Position numbers and translations under genes: made by a program. This document shows positions 15,408 to 23,205 of a stretch of 64,000 nucleotides of DNA, in pieces. The notes under the pieces were generated by a model. It did no database searches, was not told where the DNA came from, and was given only the letters and a program-made list of their open reading frames with translations. Origin of the DNA: Saccharothrix saharensis (lineage in GTDB: Bacteria; Actinomycetota; Actinomycetes; Mycobacteriales; Pseudonocardiaceae); assembly GCF_006716745.1 (NCBI RefSeq), contig NZ_VFPP01000001.1, positions 8,815,386-8,879,385 on the forward strand. Reading direction: 5' to 3'. Each line of letters starts with the position of its first letter. The first letter of the stretch is position 1.

Positions 15408-16867
15408 CGCGTGCACCCCTCACGGCTCAGGACGTGCTCGATCTGGTCCAGCGCCCGCTGGTCGGACTCCCGCAGCGCGATGAGGTAGGGGTCACCGGCG
15501 CAGGACGGGTCGGTGCTCAGCAGTTGCCCGACCAGCAGTCGCGACGCCTGCACGAGGTCGCGTTGCAGCAGCCAGCGGTCGTGGTCGCGGTGGGGCAGTT
15601 CGAGGCTGTAGGGCATCTCGAACGGCGGTCCGGCCCGCAGGCCGCCCGGCACGTCCTGTTGCAGCGGCAGGTCCACCAGCCGCCCGGCGAGCGCGCGCAG
15701 GTTGTACATCTCGGCGAACGCCCGGTGCACCAGCGCGCCGCGCCCGGTGAGCACGCCGCCGTTGTCGACCGGGCTCGCCAACCGGAACGCGTGGGAGATG
15801 TCGGTGAGCAGCATCCGGTAGCGCAGGTTGAACAGGTGGCCCCACAGCGCCGTGACCGGGTCGGTGATCGGGTTGGTCGTCACCTCCGCCGCGCCGAGCG
15901 CGGCCACCTCCGACTCGTTGAGCCGGTGCTCGGTCACCGGGTTCTCCGCCACGTTCCGGGACACCAGCCCCTGGTCGCCCAGCGGCCAGGCGGTCAGCTC
16001 CTCGTAGATGCCCAGGAACCGGTTGAAGTGGGACGTCTCGTCCTCGAGGTCCGCGTCGGGCGCCTCGCCCTGCTCGCCGATCTCGTGCAGCGCCTTGCGC
16101 GCCGAGTCGCGGGAGAACACGCCGAACACCAGCAGCTCCGGTGACTTGACCGTCGGCACGTTGCCGGAGTCCTGCCCCCGCTGCCCGCGGGTGTAGCCGC
16201 GACCCCACTCGTCCCAGGACGCCTGGTAGGGCAGCGTGTCGGCGTGGAACAGCGCGTCGGGCAGGAAGTCCTTGTCCTTCAGGATCGCGTCGACCCGGCT
16301 GTAGAGCGCGCCGACCCGGTTGACGTACTGCCCGGTCGACTCGAAGGCCACGCGCTTGACCTCGTCGGCCTTCGGGCCGGACCAGGTCTCGGGGCTCTCC
16401 GCGACGACGTAGGCGGCCAGCGACTTCGCGCTGAACGGGCGCAGCGTGAACGGGAACGGGTAGAAGTCCGAGCCCCAGGGGTAGTCCTCGCGGTCGAGGT
16501 TGATCGGCGCGCCGAGCGCGGTGAGCAGGTTCTGCACCGTGACGAGGTGGCCCATCTCCTCCTTGGCGATGCCGAGGATGATCTCCTGCCACCGGCGCAC
16601 GTCGTCCCGCCGCGCCTCGGGCACCTGCGGCCCGCCCATCGAGTAGGCGGCGAACAGGTACTGGACCATCAGCGAGTGCTCGATCTCAGCCGCGACGTGC
16701 AGCAGCATCACGGTGTAGTCGCGCCAGTTGAACTCCGGCGGCAGGACCGGGACCTTCTCCGCGGCGTCCAGGGGGCCGGCCACCGCGAGGGCCGCCATGG
16801 CCGGTGGCTGATCCGTGAAGAGCTCCGGCACCACCGACGCGAGGTGCCTGTGCACCCTCGACCGCAT
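15404..16867 (-). CDS. ferritin-like (VioB/iminophenylpyruvate dimer synthase-type) protein
   Basis: A 487-residue protein. The first half carries a ferritin-like four-helix domain: MLLHVAAEIEHSLMVQYLFA (E..H ligands, about 55-75), then IILGIAKEEMGHLVTVQNLL (EExxH, about 92-110). This is the signature of the domain found in VioB, RebD and StaD. The second half (DETSHFNRFLGIYEEL, VTALWGHLFNLRYRMLL) supplies further E/H residues and resembles the rest of that family. It heads the operon: all four following genes overlap by ATGA. Ferritin-like proteins often neighbour LodA-type genes. Its role here could be oxidation or oxygen activation. The substrate is unknown. Confidence 0.75.
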   Translation of the reverse strand: MRSRVHRHLASVVPELFTDQPPAMAALAVAGPLDAAEKVPVLPPEFNWRDYTVMLLHVAAEIEHSLMVQYLFAAYSMGGPQVPEARRDDVRRWQEIILGIAKEEMGHLVTVQNLLTALGAPINLDREDYPWGSDFYPFPFTLRPFSAKSLAAYVVAESPETWSGPKADEVKRVAFESTGQYVNRVGALYSRVDAILKDKDFLPDALFHADTLPYQASWDEWGRGYTRGQRGQDSGNVPTVKSPELLVFGVFSRDSARKALHEIGEQGEAPDADLEDETSHFNRFLGIYEELTAWPLGDQGLVSRNVAENPVTEHRLNESEVAALGAAEVTTNPITDPVTALWGHLFNLRYRMLLTDISHAFRLASPVDNGGVLTGRGALVHRAFAEMYNLRALAGRLVDLPLQQDVPGGLRAGPPFEMPYSLELPHRDHDRWLLQRDLVQASRLLVGQLLSTDPSCAGDPYLIALRESDQRALDQIEHVLSREGCTR

Positions 16868-17085
16868 GGCCTACCCCCGTTCCCGCCCGACCGAGGGGCG
16901 CACGGGCGAGCGTGCCGGCGTCCCGCGACGGCCGCGCCCCGGTGACCGCGAACGCCAGTCGGCCCGGTGAACCCCCTCATCCGGCCGGGTCGGTCGTGCT
17001 GACCGACAGTGGCCGCCGACGCCGGCCGCCGCCACGGTCGGAGTACCGCCGTGGCCGGTCGCTCGTCAGGCGGGGCGACCTGCCC
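16868..17085 (-). promoter_or_regulatory. upstream region of the five-gene maturase operon
   Basis: A 218-bp non-coding stretch that must hold the promoter of the minus-strand operon. A G-rich run (GGGGGTAGGCC) lies directly before the ATG at 16867. I see no clear -10/-35 pair or operator. Confidence 0.35.
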
Positions 17086-17104
17086 ACCCCGGCGTCGCCG
17101 GGGT
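17086..17104 (-). terminator. short hairpin at the end of the TetR gene
   Basis: ACCCCGGC (17086-17093) pairs perfectly with GCCGGGGT (17097-17104) around a 3-nt loop. It touches the stop codon of the minus-strand TetR gene. Confidence 0.4.
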
Positions 17105-17652
17105 CAACGGGCGGGCAGGGCGGCGGCCACCAGGAGTTCGAAGGTGGGGCGGGGGTCGGTCGGGTCGTGGCGGGCGATGCGGTGCAGGAGGTGACCTTCG
17201 AAGCAGGCGGCCAGGGCGGTGGCCGCGCCGTGCGGGTCGGGTGCGCCGAGCCGGGCCAGCGCGACGACGCCGATCGCTTCCATCGCCGCGCGCCCCCGGG
17301 ACAGTGCCTCCCGCAGTTCGGGGCTGTGCCCGGCTTCCATGAAGAGGATCAGCCGGGCGGCGGTGGCCGTGCGGGCGGGGCCCGTCAGGTGCTCGAACGC
17401 CTGGCAGAGCGTGGTCACCAGTTCGTCGGCCGTGGTGGGGGTGAAGGCCAGGTCGACCCGGGCCAGGTCGAGTTCGGCGAGCCTGCCGACGACGCCGGTC
17501 AGCAGGGCCTGGCGGGTGCGGAAGTAGTTCGACGTCGAGCCCTTGGCCAGGCCGGCGCGGTCGTCGACGCGGGCGTGGGTGAGGGCGCGCAGGCCTTGCG
17601 TGCCGACGAGGTCGATGGCGGCGTCCAGGGCTCGCTGCTTCGTGGGCGTCAC
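17104..17652 (-). CDS. TetR-family transcriptional regulator
   Basis: A 182-residue regulator with an N-terminal TetR DNA-binding domain (about 5-50: QRALDAAIDLVGTQGLRALT, then DDRAGLAKGSTSNYFRTRQALL). The recognition helix is GLAKGSTSNYFRTRQ. The C-terminal part (LCQAFEHLTGPARTATAARL, then ILFMEAGHSPELREAL) resembles the TetR_C_6 or PsrA-like ligand domain. It is divergent from a small membrane-protein gene, and the ~75-bp gap holds two inverted repeats with the same half-site and spacing, so it most likely represses both itself and that neighbour. Confidence 0.85.
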   Translation of the reverse strand: MTPTKQRALDAAIDLVGTQGLRALTHARVDDRAGLAKGSTSNYFRTRQALLTGVVGRLAELDLARVDLAFTPTTADELVTTLCQAFEHLTGPARTATAARLILFMEAGHSPELREALSRGRAAMEAIGVVALARLGAPDPHGAATALAACFEGHLLHRIARHDPTDPRPTFELLVAAALPAR

Positions 17653-17656
17653 TCGA

Positions 17657-17704
17657 TCACTATATCCCTAGTGACTTGACACTATGAACGTAGTACCGTA
17701 GGTG
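17657..17704. promoter_or_regulatory. two tandem TetR-type operators over a TTGACA promoter
   Basis: Site 1: TCACTA (17657-17662), N6, TAGTGA (17669-17674), a perfect inverted repeat. Site 2: CACTA (17680-17684), N6, TAGTA (17691-17695), with the same ACTA-N6-TAGT core. TTGACA (17676-17681), 17 nt, TAGGTG (17699-17704) is a plausible promoter for the plus-strand gene and would be covered by site 2. Confidence 0.65.
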
Positions 17705-17727
17705 GTCTCGAAAGGGGCGTGAGGACC

Positions 17728-18294
17728 GTGGACGAGAAGACCAACGCCTACCTGCGGTTGCTGGAGCGGGTGGAGCGGTCGGACGCGCTGGACGGCGTGG
17801 TCGGGGCGGTGGGCCCGTGGGCGCGTCGGCTGGTGGCCAGGGAACCGGTGCGCCGGTTCCTGCACGGCGAGGCGACCGGGATCCCGGTGCACATCGTCGC
17901 CAAGGACATGCCGTTCGGCGCGTGGTTCATGGCGCAGTTCCTGGACTGCTTCCCGGACGAGGGGACGCGGCGCGCGGCGACCCGCCTGGTCGGGCTGGGG
18001 CTGGTGGGTGCGGTGCCGGCGGCGGTCACGGGCTGGGCGGACTGGGTCGCGACGGGCCGGGGCGCGCGCAGGGTGGGCGTCGTGCACGCCGCCGCCAACG
18101 GTGTGGCCACGGTGGCGTTCGCCGGCTCGTGGGTGGCCCGGGTCAACGACCACCACCGGCTCGGGGTCGGGCTGGCCCGGTTCGGAGGGGTCGTGCTCGC
18201 GGCGGGTGGGTTCCTGGGCGGGTCGCTGAGCAGGCGGCGGAGGGCGGTCGACCGACGGGCCGCGCGCGTCGCGGTCGGGGGGACCGCCGGCTGA
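17728..18294 (+). CDS. DUF2231-like small membrane protein
   Basis: About 188 residues with a hydrophilic N-terminal part (LERVERSDALDGVVGAVGPW), then GEATGIPVHIVAKDMPFGAWFM and at least three hydrophobic segments: LVGLGLVGAVPAAVTGWADW, VGVVHAAANGVATVAFAGSW and FGGVVLAAGGFLGGSL. The VHIVAKDMPFGAWF and VPAAVTGWADW patterns fit the DUF2231 membrane family (function unknown; some neighbours are Rieske or redox proteins). GTG 17728 is preferred because AAAGGGG lies ~10 nt before it; GTG 17719 would be only 1 nt after that site. It is divergently paired with the TetR gene and probably derepressed by the same ligand. Confidence 0.7.
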   Translation: MDEKTNAYLRLLERVERSDALDGVVGAVGPWARRLVAREPVRRFLHGEATGIPVHIVAKDMPFGAWFMAQFLDCFPDEGTRRAATRLVGLGLVGAVPAAVTGWADWVATGRGARRVGVVHAAANGVATVAFAGSWVARVNDHHRLGVGLARFGGVVLAAGGFLGGSLSRRRRAVDRRAARVAVGGTAG

Positions 18295-18329
18295 CCGGAG
18301 TCCGGTCCCGGGAATCGCAGTGGGCTCGC

Positions 18330-18354
18330 GGTGGTCGTGCGGACTCCGACCACC
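18330..18354 (+). terminator. hairpin downstream of the DUF2231-like gene
   Basis: GGTGGTCG (18330-18337) pairs with CGACCACC (18347-18354) around a 9-nt loop, 36 bp after the plus-strand stop codon, in the gap between converging genes. Confidence 0.45.
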
Positions 18355-18409
18355 TGGCGAGGAGGGCTCGGGTCGTCGGTGCGAGGGGGATCGACGACCC
18401 GGGTCGGGG

Positions 18410-18448
18410 CCGGACCGGGCGCGCGCGGCGGAGGCGCGGCCGGTCCGG
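18410..18448 (-). terminator. hairpin at the end of the SARP operon
   Basis: CCGGACCGG (18410-18418) pairs with CCGGTCCGG (18440-18448), with a GC-rich 21-nt loop that can fold further. It lies immediately after the minus-strand stop at 18453. Confidence 0.45.
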
Positions 18449-18452
18449 TCGC

Positions 18453-20576
18453 TCACGCGCCGTTCGCGCCCGCCGGCAGCCCCGCCAACGCCATGACGTG
18501 CGCGGCCCGCCGGTCCGGTCGCCACAGGCTCAGTGGCGCGCTCTCCGGTTCGCGCTTCGGCCACGGGCCGGTGTCAGCCGCGCCGAAAGGGCCGTGGTCC
18601 GCGGTGGACAACATGACCCGGCGCACCCGGTCGACCGTGCCGTCACGCGGCGGGTCCAGGGAGATGGACGCCGCGTGCGGCTTGCCGCCGCCCCAGCTCG
18701 GCCGCCGGTCCAGCAGCACGGGCCGCGCCGACACCACCACCAGCAACGGCACGGGGTGGTCCGAGTCCGCCAGGCACTCCACCGCGTCCAGCACCTCCTC
18801 GCCCGCCAGGTGCGCGTCGCGCAGCACCACCACCAGGGGCTGGTCGCGGGCGACCAGTTCGAGGAACCGCCGCCACGCCGTCAGCACCCCGGCGTCCGGC
18901 AACGACGGGTCGAACAGCGGCAGCAGCCGGGTCGCCAGCGCGTCCGCCTCGGACCGGCCCGCCGAGCACACCGCCGCGGACAACCTCGCCCGCACGGTGT
19001 CCAGCCGGTCCTCCGGCCGCACGCCGCAGCAACCGCGCAGCACGTCGGCCACCGCGGCCAGCGGCGCGGCGTCCACGACCCGCCCGTCGAGCACCCGCGC
19101 GCCGTCCACGGCGCCGGCGAACCGGTCCAGGAACCCGTCCGGCTCACCCAGCACCGTCACCAGGTGCGGTGTCTCGCGGCGCAGGGTCCGGTCCAGCAGC
19201 CCGCGCACCACGGCCAGCTCGCTGTCGTGCTCGTCGGTGTGCCCGCGACACCCGGTGACCTCCCACGCGCCGTCGGGGGTCTCCGTGCCGTGGAACGCCG
19301 TCCCGGTCAGCTCCCGCGTCCGCGGGCAGATCCACACCGCGCCTTCCGGCACCGACGACAGCACCTGGTGGCAGTGGTCCACCAGCGCTCCGTTGACCGT
19401 CGGCGGCGCGCCCGGCTCGGTGAGCACCAACGCCTCACCGGTCGCCACCGCGATGTGCACGGCCAGGTCGCGGCTCATCCCGTCGGCGAAGCAGTCCCGC
19501 AACGCCAACGCCGCCCGCACGGCCCGGGCCTCGTCGTCGCCCTGCGCGTACGGCCCGCCGAACACCGCCAGCGACGCCGAGCCGATGGACGTGGCCACCG
19601 TGCCGCCCAGCTCCTCGATGCCCGACCGCACCATCGTGGTCGCCGCGGCCAGCGCGTGGTCCACCACGGCCGGGTCGGCGTCGGTGGCGCCCCGGCGCGG
19701 CCGGACCCGCACCAGCGCCACGGTCAGGCGTCGCCGTTGCGCGCCCGGCGACGTCCGGGGCGCCGGGATCGGTTCCACCGGCCGCAGGTGCCGGACCACG
19801 GCCCGCTCCCGTTCGGCGGGCAGTGCCAGTGCCGGGTCGTGCGTGAGGATGGCGTGCTGGAGCTTCTGCAACGCAGGCCCCGGTTCCAGCCCCAGGTCGT
19901 CCACCAGGGACGTGCGCAGCCTGCTGTAGACGGCGAGGGCGTCCGCGTGCCGACCGCAGCGGTACAGCGCCAGCATCAGCTGCCCGCAGGACCGCTCCCG
20001 GAGCCGTTCCGCCTCGACCACCGCCTCCAGCTCGCCCAGCACGGACTGGTGCCGGCCGCACGCCAGCTCCGCGTCGAAGTAGTCCTCCATCGCGTCGAGC
20101 CGGGCGTTCTCCACCACGGTCAACTCGGGCCAGCAGATCCCGCTCTCCACGAGGTCGGCCAGCGCCGCGCCGCGCCACGTGGCCAGCGCCTCACGCAGCA
20201 CCTTCGCGGCGACCTCCGGCCGGCCCTGCTCGGCCCGGCCCCGTTCGGCCAGCTCGTGGAACCGGAACAGGTCCACCCGCGCCTGGTCGACCTGCAGCAC
20301 GTACCCGGGCGCCTGGGTGGACAGCCGGGGCGCGCCCGGACCGTCGGTCGCCGACAGCGCGGCCCGCAGGCTCCACACCGCGTTCTGCAACATCTTCCGC
20401 GCGGACGCGGGCGGGTCCTCACCCGGCCACAGCGCGCACAGCAACTGGCTGGTCGGCACCACCTGGTTCGCCTTGAGCAGCAGGAAACCGAGCGTGGCGC
20501 GCTGCTTGATGCCGCCGAGCGAGATCGGTCGCCCGTCGTGCAGCACTTCCAGCGGACCCAGTAATCGGAACTCCAT
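18453..20576 (-). CDS. SARP-type regulator with degenerate cyclase and ATPase-like domains
   Basis: A 707-residue regulator. Residues ~1-95 form the OmpR-like winged helix of SARPs (MEFRLLGPLEVLHDGRPISL, LLLKANQVVPTSQLLCALW). Residues ~97-245 are the bacterial transcriptional activation domain (VDLFRFHELAERGRAE, ELACGRHQSVLGELEAVV). Next comes a cyclase-homology-like region (~275-430: LTVALVRVRPRRGATDADP, GGTVATSIGSASLAVFGGPY, VHIAVATGEALV) that lacks a clear metal-binding Asp pair. The last third is AAA-like but has no Walker A (LGEPDGFLDRF sits where GxxGxGKS is expected). The cyclase and ATPase parts are therefore probably sensory. As third gene of the imine reductase-MFS-SARP operon it is a pathway-specific activator candidate. 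Confidence 0.8.
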   Translation of the reverse strand: MEFRLLGPLEVLHDGRPISLGGIKQRATLGFLLLKANQVVPTSQLLCALWPGEDPPASARKMLQNAVWSLRAALSATDGPGAPRLSTQAPGYVLQVDQARVDLFRFHELAERGRAEQGRPEVAAKVLREALATWRGAALADLVESGICWPELTVVENARLDAMEDYFDAELACGRHQSVLGELEAVVEAERLRERSCGQLMLALYRCGRHADALAVYSRLRTSLVDDLGLEPGPALQKLQHAILTHDPALALPAERERAVVRHLRPVEPIPAPRTSPGAQRRRLTVALVRVRPRRGATDADPAVVDHALAAATTMVRSGIEELGGTVATSIGSASLAVFGGPYAQGDDEARAVRAALALRDCFADGMSRDLAVHIAVATGEALVLTEPGAPPTVNGALVDHCHQVLSSVPEGAVWICPRTRELTGTAFHGTETPDGAWEVTGCRGHTDEHDSELAVVRGLLDRTLRRETPHLVTVLGEPDGFLDRFAGAVDGARVLDGRVVDAAPLAAVADVLRGCCGVRPEDRLDTVRARLSAAVCSAGRSEADALATRLLPLFDPSLPDAGVLTAWRRFLELVARDQPLVVVLRDAHLAGEEVLDAVECLADSDHPVPLLVVVSARPVLLDRRPSWGGGKPHAASISLDPPRDGTVDRVRRVMLSTADHGPFGAADTGPWPKREPESAPLSLWRPDRRAAHVMALAGLPAGANGA

Positions 20577-20657
20577 GTTTTCGTTCCCCCAGCTGTTGTC
20601 GGACCGGCCGGGGCGGGGTGTCCGCCCCGGCCACCACGCCTGACGCCGAGCGGGCCG

Positions 20658-22157
20658 TCAGGCGTTGCTCGTCTCCGCCACGGGCTCGTGGTCGGGCGCG
20701 GAGGACCCGCGCACCAGCACGGCCGTCACCGCGGCGATGGCCACGGTCGCCACCGCGCTGACCAACCCGACGACGTTCAACCCGGAGGTGAACGCCGACC
20801 GCGCCGCTTCGACCACGTCCGCGCCGCCCACGGCGAGCGCGCCGGCCAGCGACTCCACCGCGTCGGCCGGCATGCCGTCGGGCAGCTCCGACCGGTACAC
20901 CGCGGTGCCCACGCTGCCCAGCACCGCGACGCCCAGCGCCAGGCCGAACTCCATGGCCGTCTCCGACATCGCCGCCGCGGACCCGGCCCGCTCGGCGGGC
21001 GCGGCGCCCACCACCAGGTCGGTGCCCAGCGCCATCATCGGCCCGATGCCCAGGTAGACCACGACCAGCCCGGAGACCACCAGCGCGAGGCCGCCCGGAC
21101 CGTCCACGAACGCCAGCAGCAGGTAGCCCACCGCCGACACCAGCAGCGCCGCCGCGACCAGCTTGCCCGGCGCGAACCGCTTGGCCAGCGCGGGAGCCAC
21201 CATGGACGACGCGATCATCGCCACCGCCGACGGCAGCAGCCACAGCCCCGCGGCCAGCGGCGCGCGGCCGTCGACCATCTGCAGGTACTGCGTCACGAAC
21301 ATGTAGACCACGCCGACGACCGCCAGCCCCACGAGCAGCGCCAGCAGCGCGCCCAGGAACGCGGGCCGCGCGAACAGCCGCACGTCCAGCAGCGGGTCCG
21401 GCAGCGACTTCTGCCGCCGCACGAACAGCACCGCGAACACCAGGCCGACCACGACCGCCGCCACCGCGCCCAGCCCGAAGCCGTCCGCCGCGACGACCTT
21501 GAGCCCGTAGATCACCGGCAGGATCGCGGCCAGCGACAGCAGCACGCTCAGCAGGTCCAGCCGACCCGGCTCGGGGTCGCGCGACTCGGGCAGCAGGATC
21601 GGCGCGGTCACCAGCAGCACCACCATCACCGGCACCGCCAGCAGGAACACCGAGCCCCACCAGAACAGCTCCAGCAGCGCGCCGCCGATCAACGGTCCCG
21701 CCGCCACGCCGGCCGAGAAGCACGCCGCCCACACGCCGATCGCGACCCCGCGCTGACCGGGGTCGTGGAACATGTTGGTGATCAGCGCCAACGTCGAGGG
21801 CATCAGCGTCGCGCCCGCGATGCCGAGCAGGGCCCGCGCGCCGATCAGCATCGCCGGGTCGGTCGCGTACGCGGCGGCCACCGACGCCGCGCCGAACGCC
21901 AGCGCGCCGATGAGGAGCAGCTTGCGGCGACCGATCCGGTCGCCCAGCGTGCCCATCGTGATCAGGAATCCCGCGATCATGAACCCGTACACGTCGATGA
22001 TCCACAGGGTTTCCGTGCCGCTCGGGCGCAGGTCCGCGCCCAGGTGCGGCAACGCGAGGTAGAGCACCGTCGCGTCGACCGACAACAGCAGGGTCGGCAA
22101 CGCGAGCACGGCGAGCCCGAGCCACTCCTTGGCCCCGGCCCGTTCGGTGCGGTCCAT
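20658..22157 (-). CDS. MFS drug exporter, DHA2 (14-helix) family
   Basis: A 499-residue transporter with ~14 hydrophobic segments. Motif A-like GTLGDRIGRRKLLLIGALAF follows helix 2. The N-terminal LALPTLLLSVDATVLYLALP with D27 and the ADLRPSGTETLWIIDVYGFM region are typical of the EmrB/QacA (DHA2) family. IGVWAACFSAGVAAGPLIGG is the antiporter motif C. It lies between the imine reductase gene (35 bp upstream) and the SARP gene (81 bp downstream) in one operon, so it is the likely exporter and self-resistance pump of the polyketide product. Confidence 0.88.
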   Translation of the reverse strand: MDRTERAGAKEWLGLAVLALPTLLLSVDATVLYLALPHLGADLRPSGTETLWIIDVYGFMIAGFLITMGTLGDRIGRRKLLLIGALAFGAASVAAAYATDPAMLIGARALLGIAGATLMPSTLALITNMFHDPGQRGVAIGVWAACFSAGVAAGPLIGGALLELFWWGSVFLLAVPVMVVLLVTAPILLPESRDPEPGRLDLLSVLLSLAAILPVIYGLKVVAADGFGLGAVAAVVVGLVFAVLFVRRQKSLPDPLLDVRLFARPAFLGALLALLVGLAVVGVVYMFVTQYLQMVDGRAPLAAGLWLLPSAVAMIASSMVAPALAKRFAPGKLVAAALLVSAVGYLLLAFVDGPGGLALVVSGLVVVYLGIGPMMALGTDLVVGAAPAERAGSAAAMSETAMEFGLALGVAVLGSVGTAVYRSELPDGMPADAVESLAGALAVGGADVVEAARSAFTSGLNVVGLVSAVATVAIAAVTAVLVRGSSAPDHEPVAETSNA

Positions 22158-22192
22158 GTCCTTCCCCTTCCAGCTCAGGCAGGTCAGCGTGC

Positions 22193-23071
22193 TCAGTCGG
22201 GGTGCGGGTCGCGCAGCACCTCGATGAGGCTCGCGAACCCGTCACCGGCGTGGCCCCGGCGGATCGCCTGCTCCACGCGGGCCAGCAGGAAGCCCGGCAG
22301 GCCGTCGTCGACCCCGCCCGCCCGGCTCGCGGCGAGCAGGCGCTCGACCACGACGGCCTGGTGGCCGAGCGTCGTACCGGGGTACTCGCCGCGGTCCACG
22401 CCGGCGGTCAGCCCCGGCACGGATCCCACGACCCGGTCCAGCCACCGCACGGCGTGCGGCAGGAAGTCGGTGGCGGCCCGGTGCTCGGTCGACACCAGCG
22501 ACAGGCCGTGCAGCAGACCGGCCCACGCGCTCCACATCACGCCGAGCAACGCCATCTCGTACAGCGCGGGCAACCCCACGTCGTCGCCCAGGTAGGTGCA
22601 GGTGCCGCCCAAGGCGGCCAACGTCGGCTCGTGCTCCTGGTACAGCGCCTTCGGACCTCCGTAGAACGTCACAGTGGTGTCCGCACCCAGCTCTTCAGCG
22701 GTCGTGAGGATCGCGCCGTCGATGTAGCCGACGCCCCGTGACGCCGCCCATGAGGCGGTGTCACGGGCCTCTTCCGCAGTGCCCGCGGTGAGGTTCACGA
22801 CCACCCGGCCGGTGGCGTCGCCCAGCGAGTTGACGATCTCCCGCATCGCGCGGTGGTCGACCACGCGGACGACCACCAGCGGACTCGCCGACACGGCTTC
22901 CACCAGCGTCGCGGCGCGGATCGCGCCGTTGGCCGCCGGCTCGTCGGGACGTTGGTGGAAGCGGTGCCAGACCGTCGTCCGGTGACCCGCGTCCACGAAC
23001 GCCCGGGTGAGCGCCGAACCCATCGGCCCGAGGCCGATCACCGTCACAGGCGAACGGTCGCCCGCCGTCAT
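22193..23071 (-). CDS. imine reductase / 6PGDH-like NAD(P) oxidoreductase, copy 1
   Basis: A 292-residue protein. The N-terminal Rossmann fold has VIGLGPMGSALTRAFVDAGH and VVNLTAGTAEEARDTA. The C-terminal helical dimerisation domain has PALYEMALLGVMWSAWAG. Imine reductases share this fold, and in copy 2 at 27176 the matching segment is LYDVALLGLMWTTWAG. Here the Asp is Glu, at the position I take to be the catalytic Asp of R-selective enzymes, so activity or selectivity may differ. ATG 23071 is preceded by AGGAGGAGG ~6 nt upstream. First gene of the operon with the MFS and SARP genes, divergent from the large AfsR-like regulator. Confidence 0.85.
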   Translation of the reverse strand: MTAGDRSPVTVIGLGPMGSALTRAFVDAGHRTTVWHRFHQRPDEPAANGAIRAATLVEAVSASPLVVVRVVDHRAMREIVNSLGDATGRVVVNLTAGTAEEARDTASWAASRGVGYIDGAILTTAEELGADTTVTFYGGPKALYQEHEPTLAALGGTCTYLGDDVGLPALYEMALLGVMWSAWAGLLHGLSLVSTEHRAATDFLPHAVRWLDRVVGSVPGLTAGVDRGEYPGTTLGHQAVVVERLLAASRAGGVDDGLPGFLLARVEQAIRRGHAGDGFASLIEVLRDPHPD

Positions 23072-23114
23072 CTCCGCCCTCCTCCTCCTGACGTGATGAC
23101 CCTCGCCGACACCC

Positions 23115-23152
23115 CTCCCGATCACCTCTCGGAGACCTCTCGGCCCTCTCGG
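23115..23152. promoter_or_regulatory. SARP-box-like heptad repeats (promoter region 1)
   Basis: Heptads CTCCCGA (23115), CTCTCGG (23126) and CTCTCGG (23137) start exactly 11 bp apart. A fourth CTCTCGG begins at 23146 (9 bp on). Direct heptad repeats with 4-bp spacers are the classical SARP binding pattern. The site lies between the imine reductase operon and the AfsR-like gene. Confidence 0.65.
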
Positions 23153-23205
23153 GGAGTGTTCGTGAGCACGCTCTCCGTCACGCGTGACCTTGATCGGGTG
23201 CCGTT

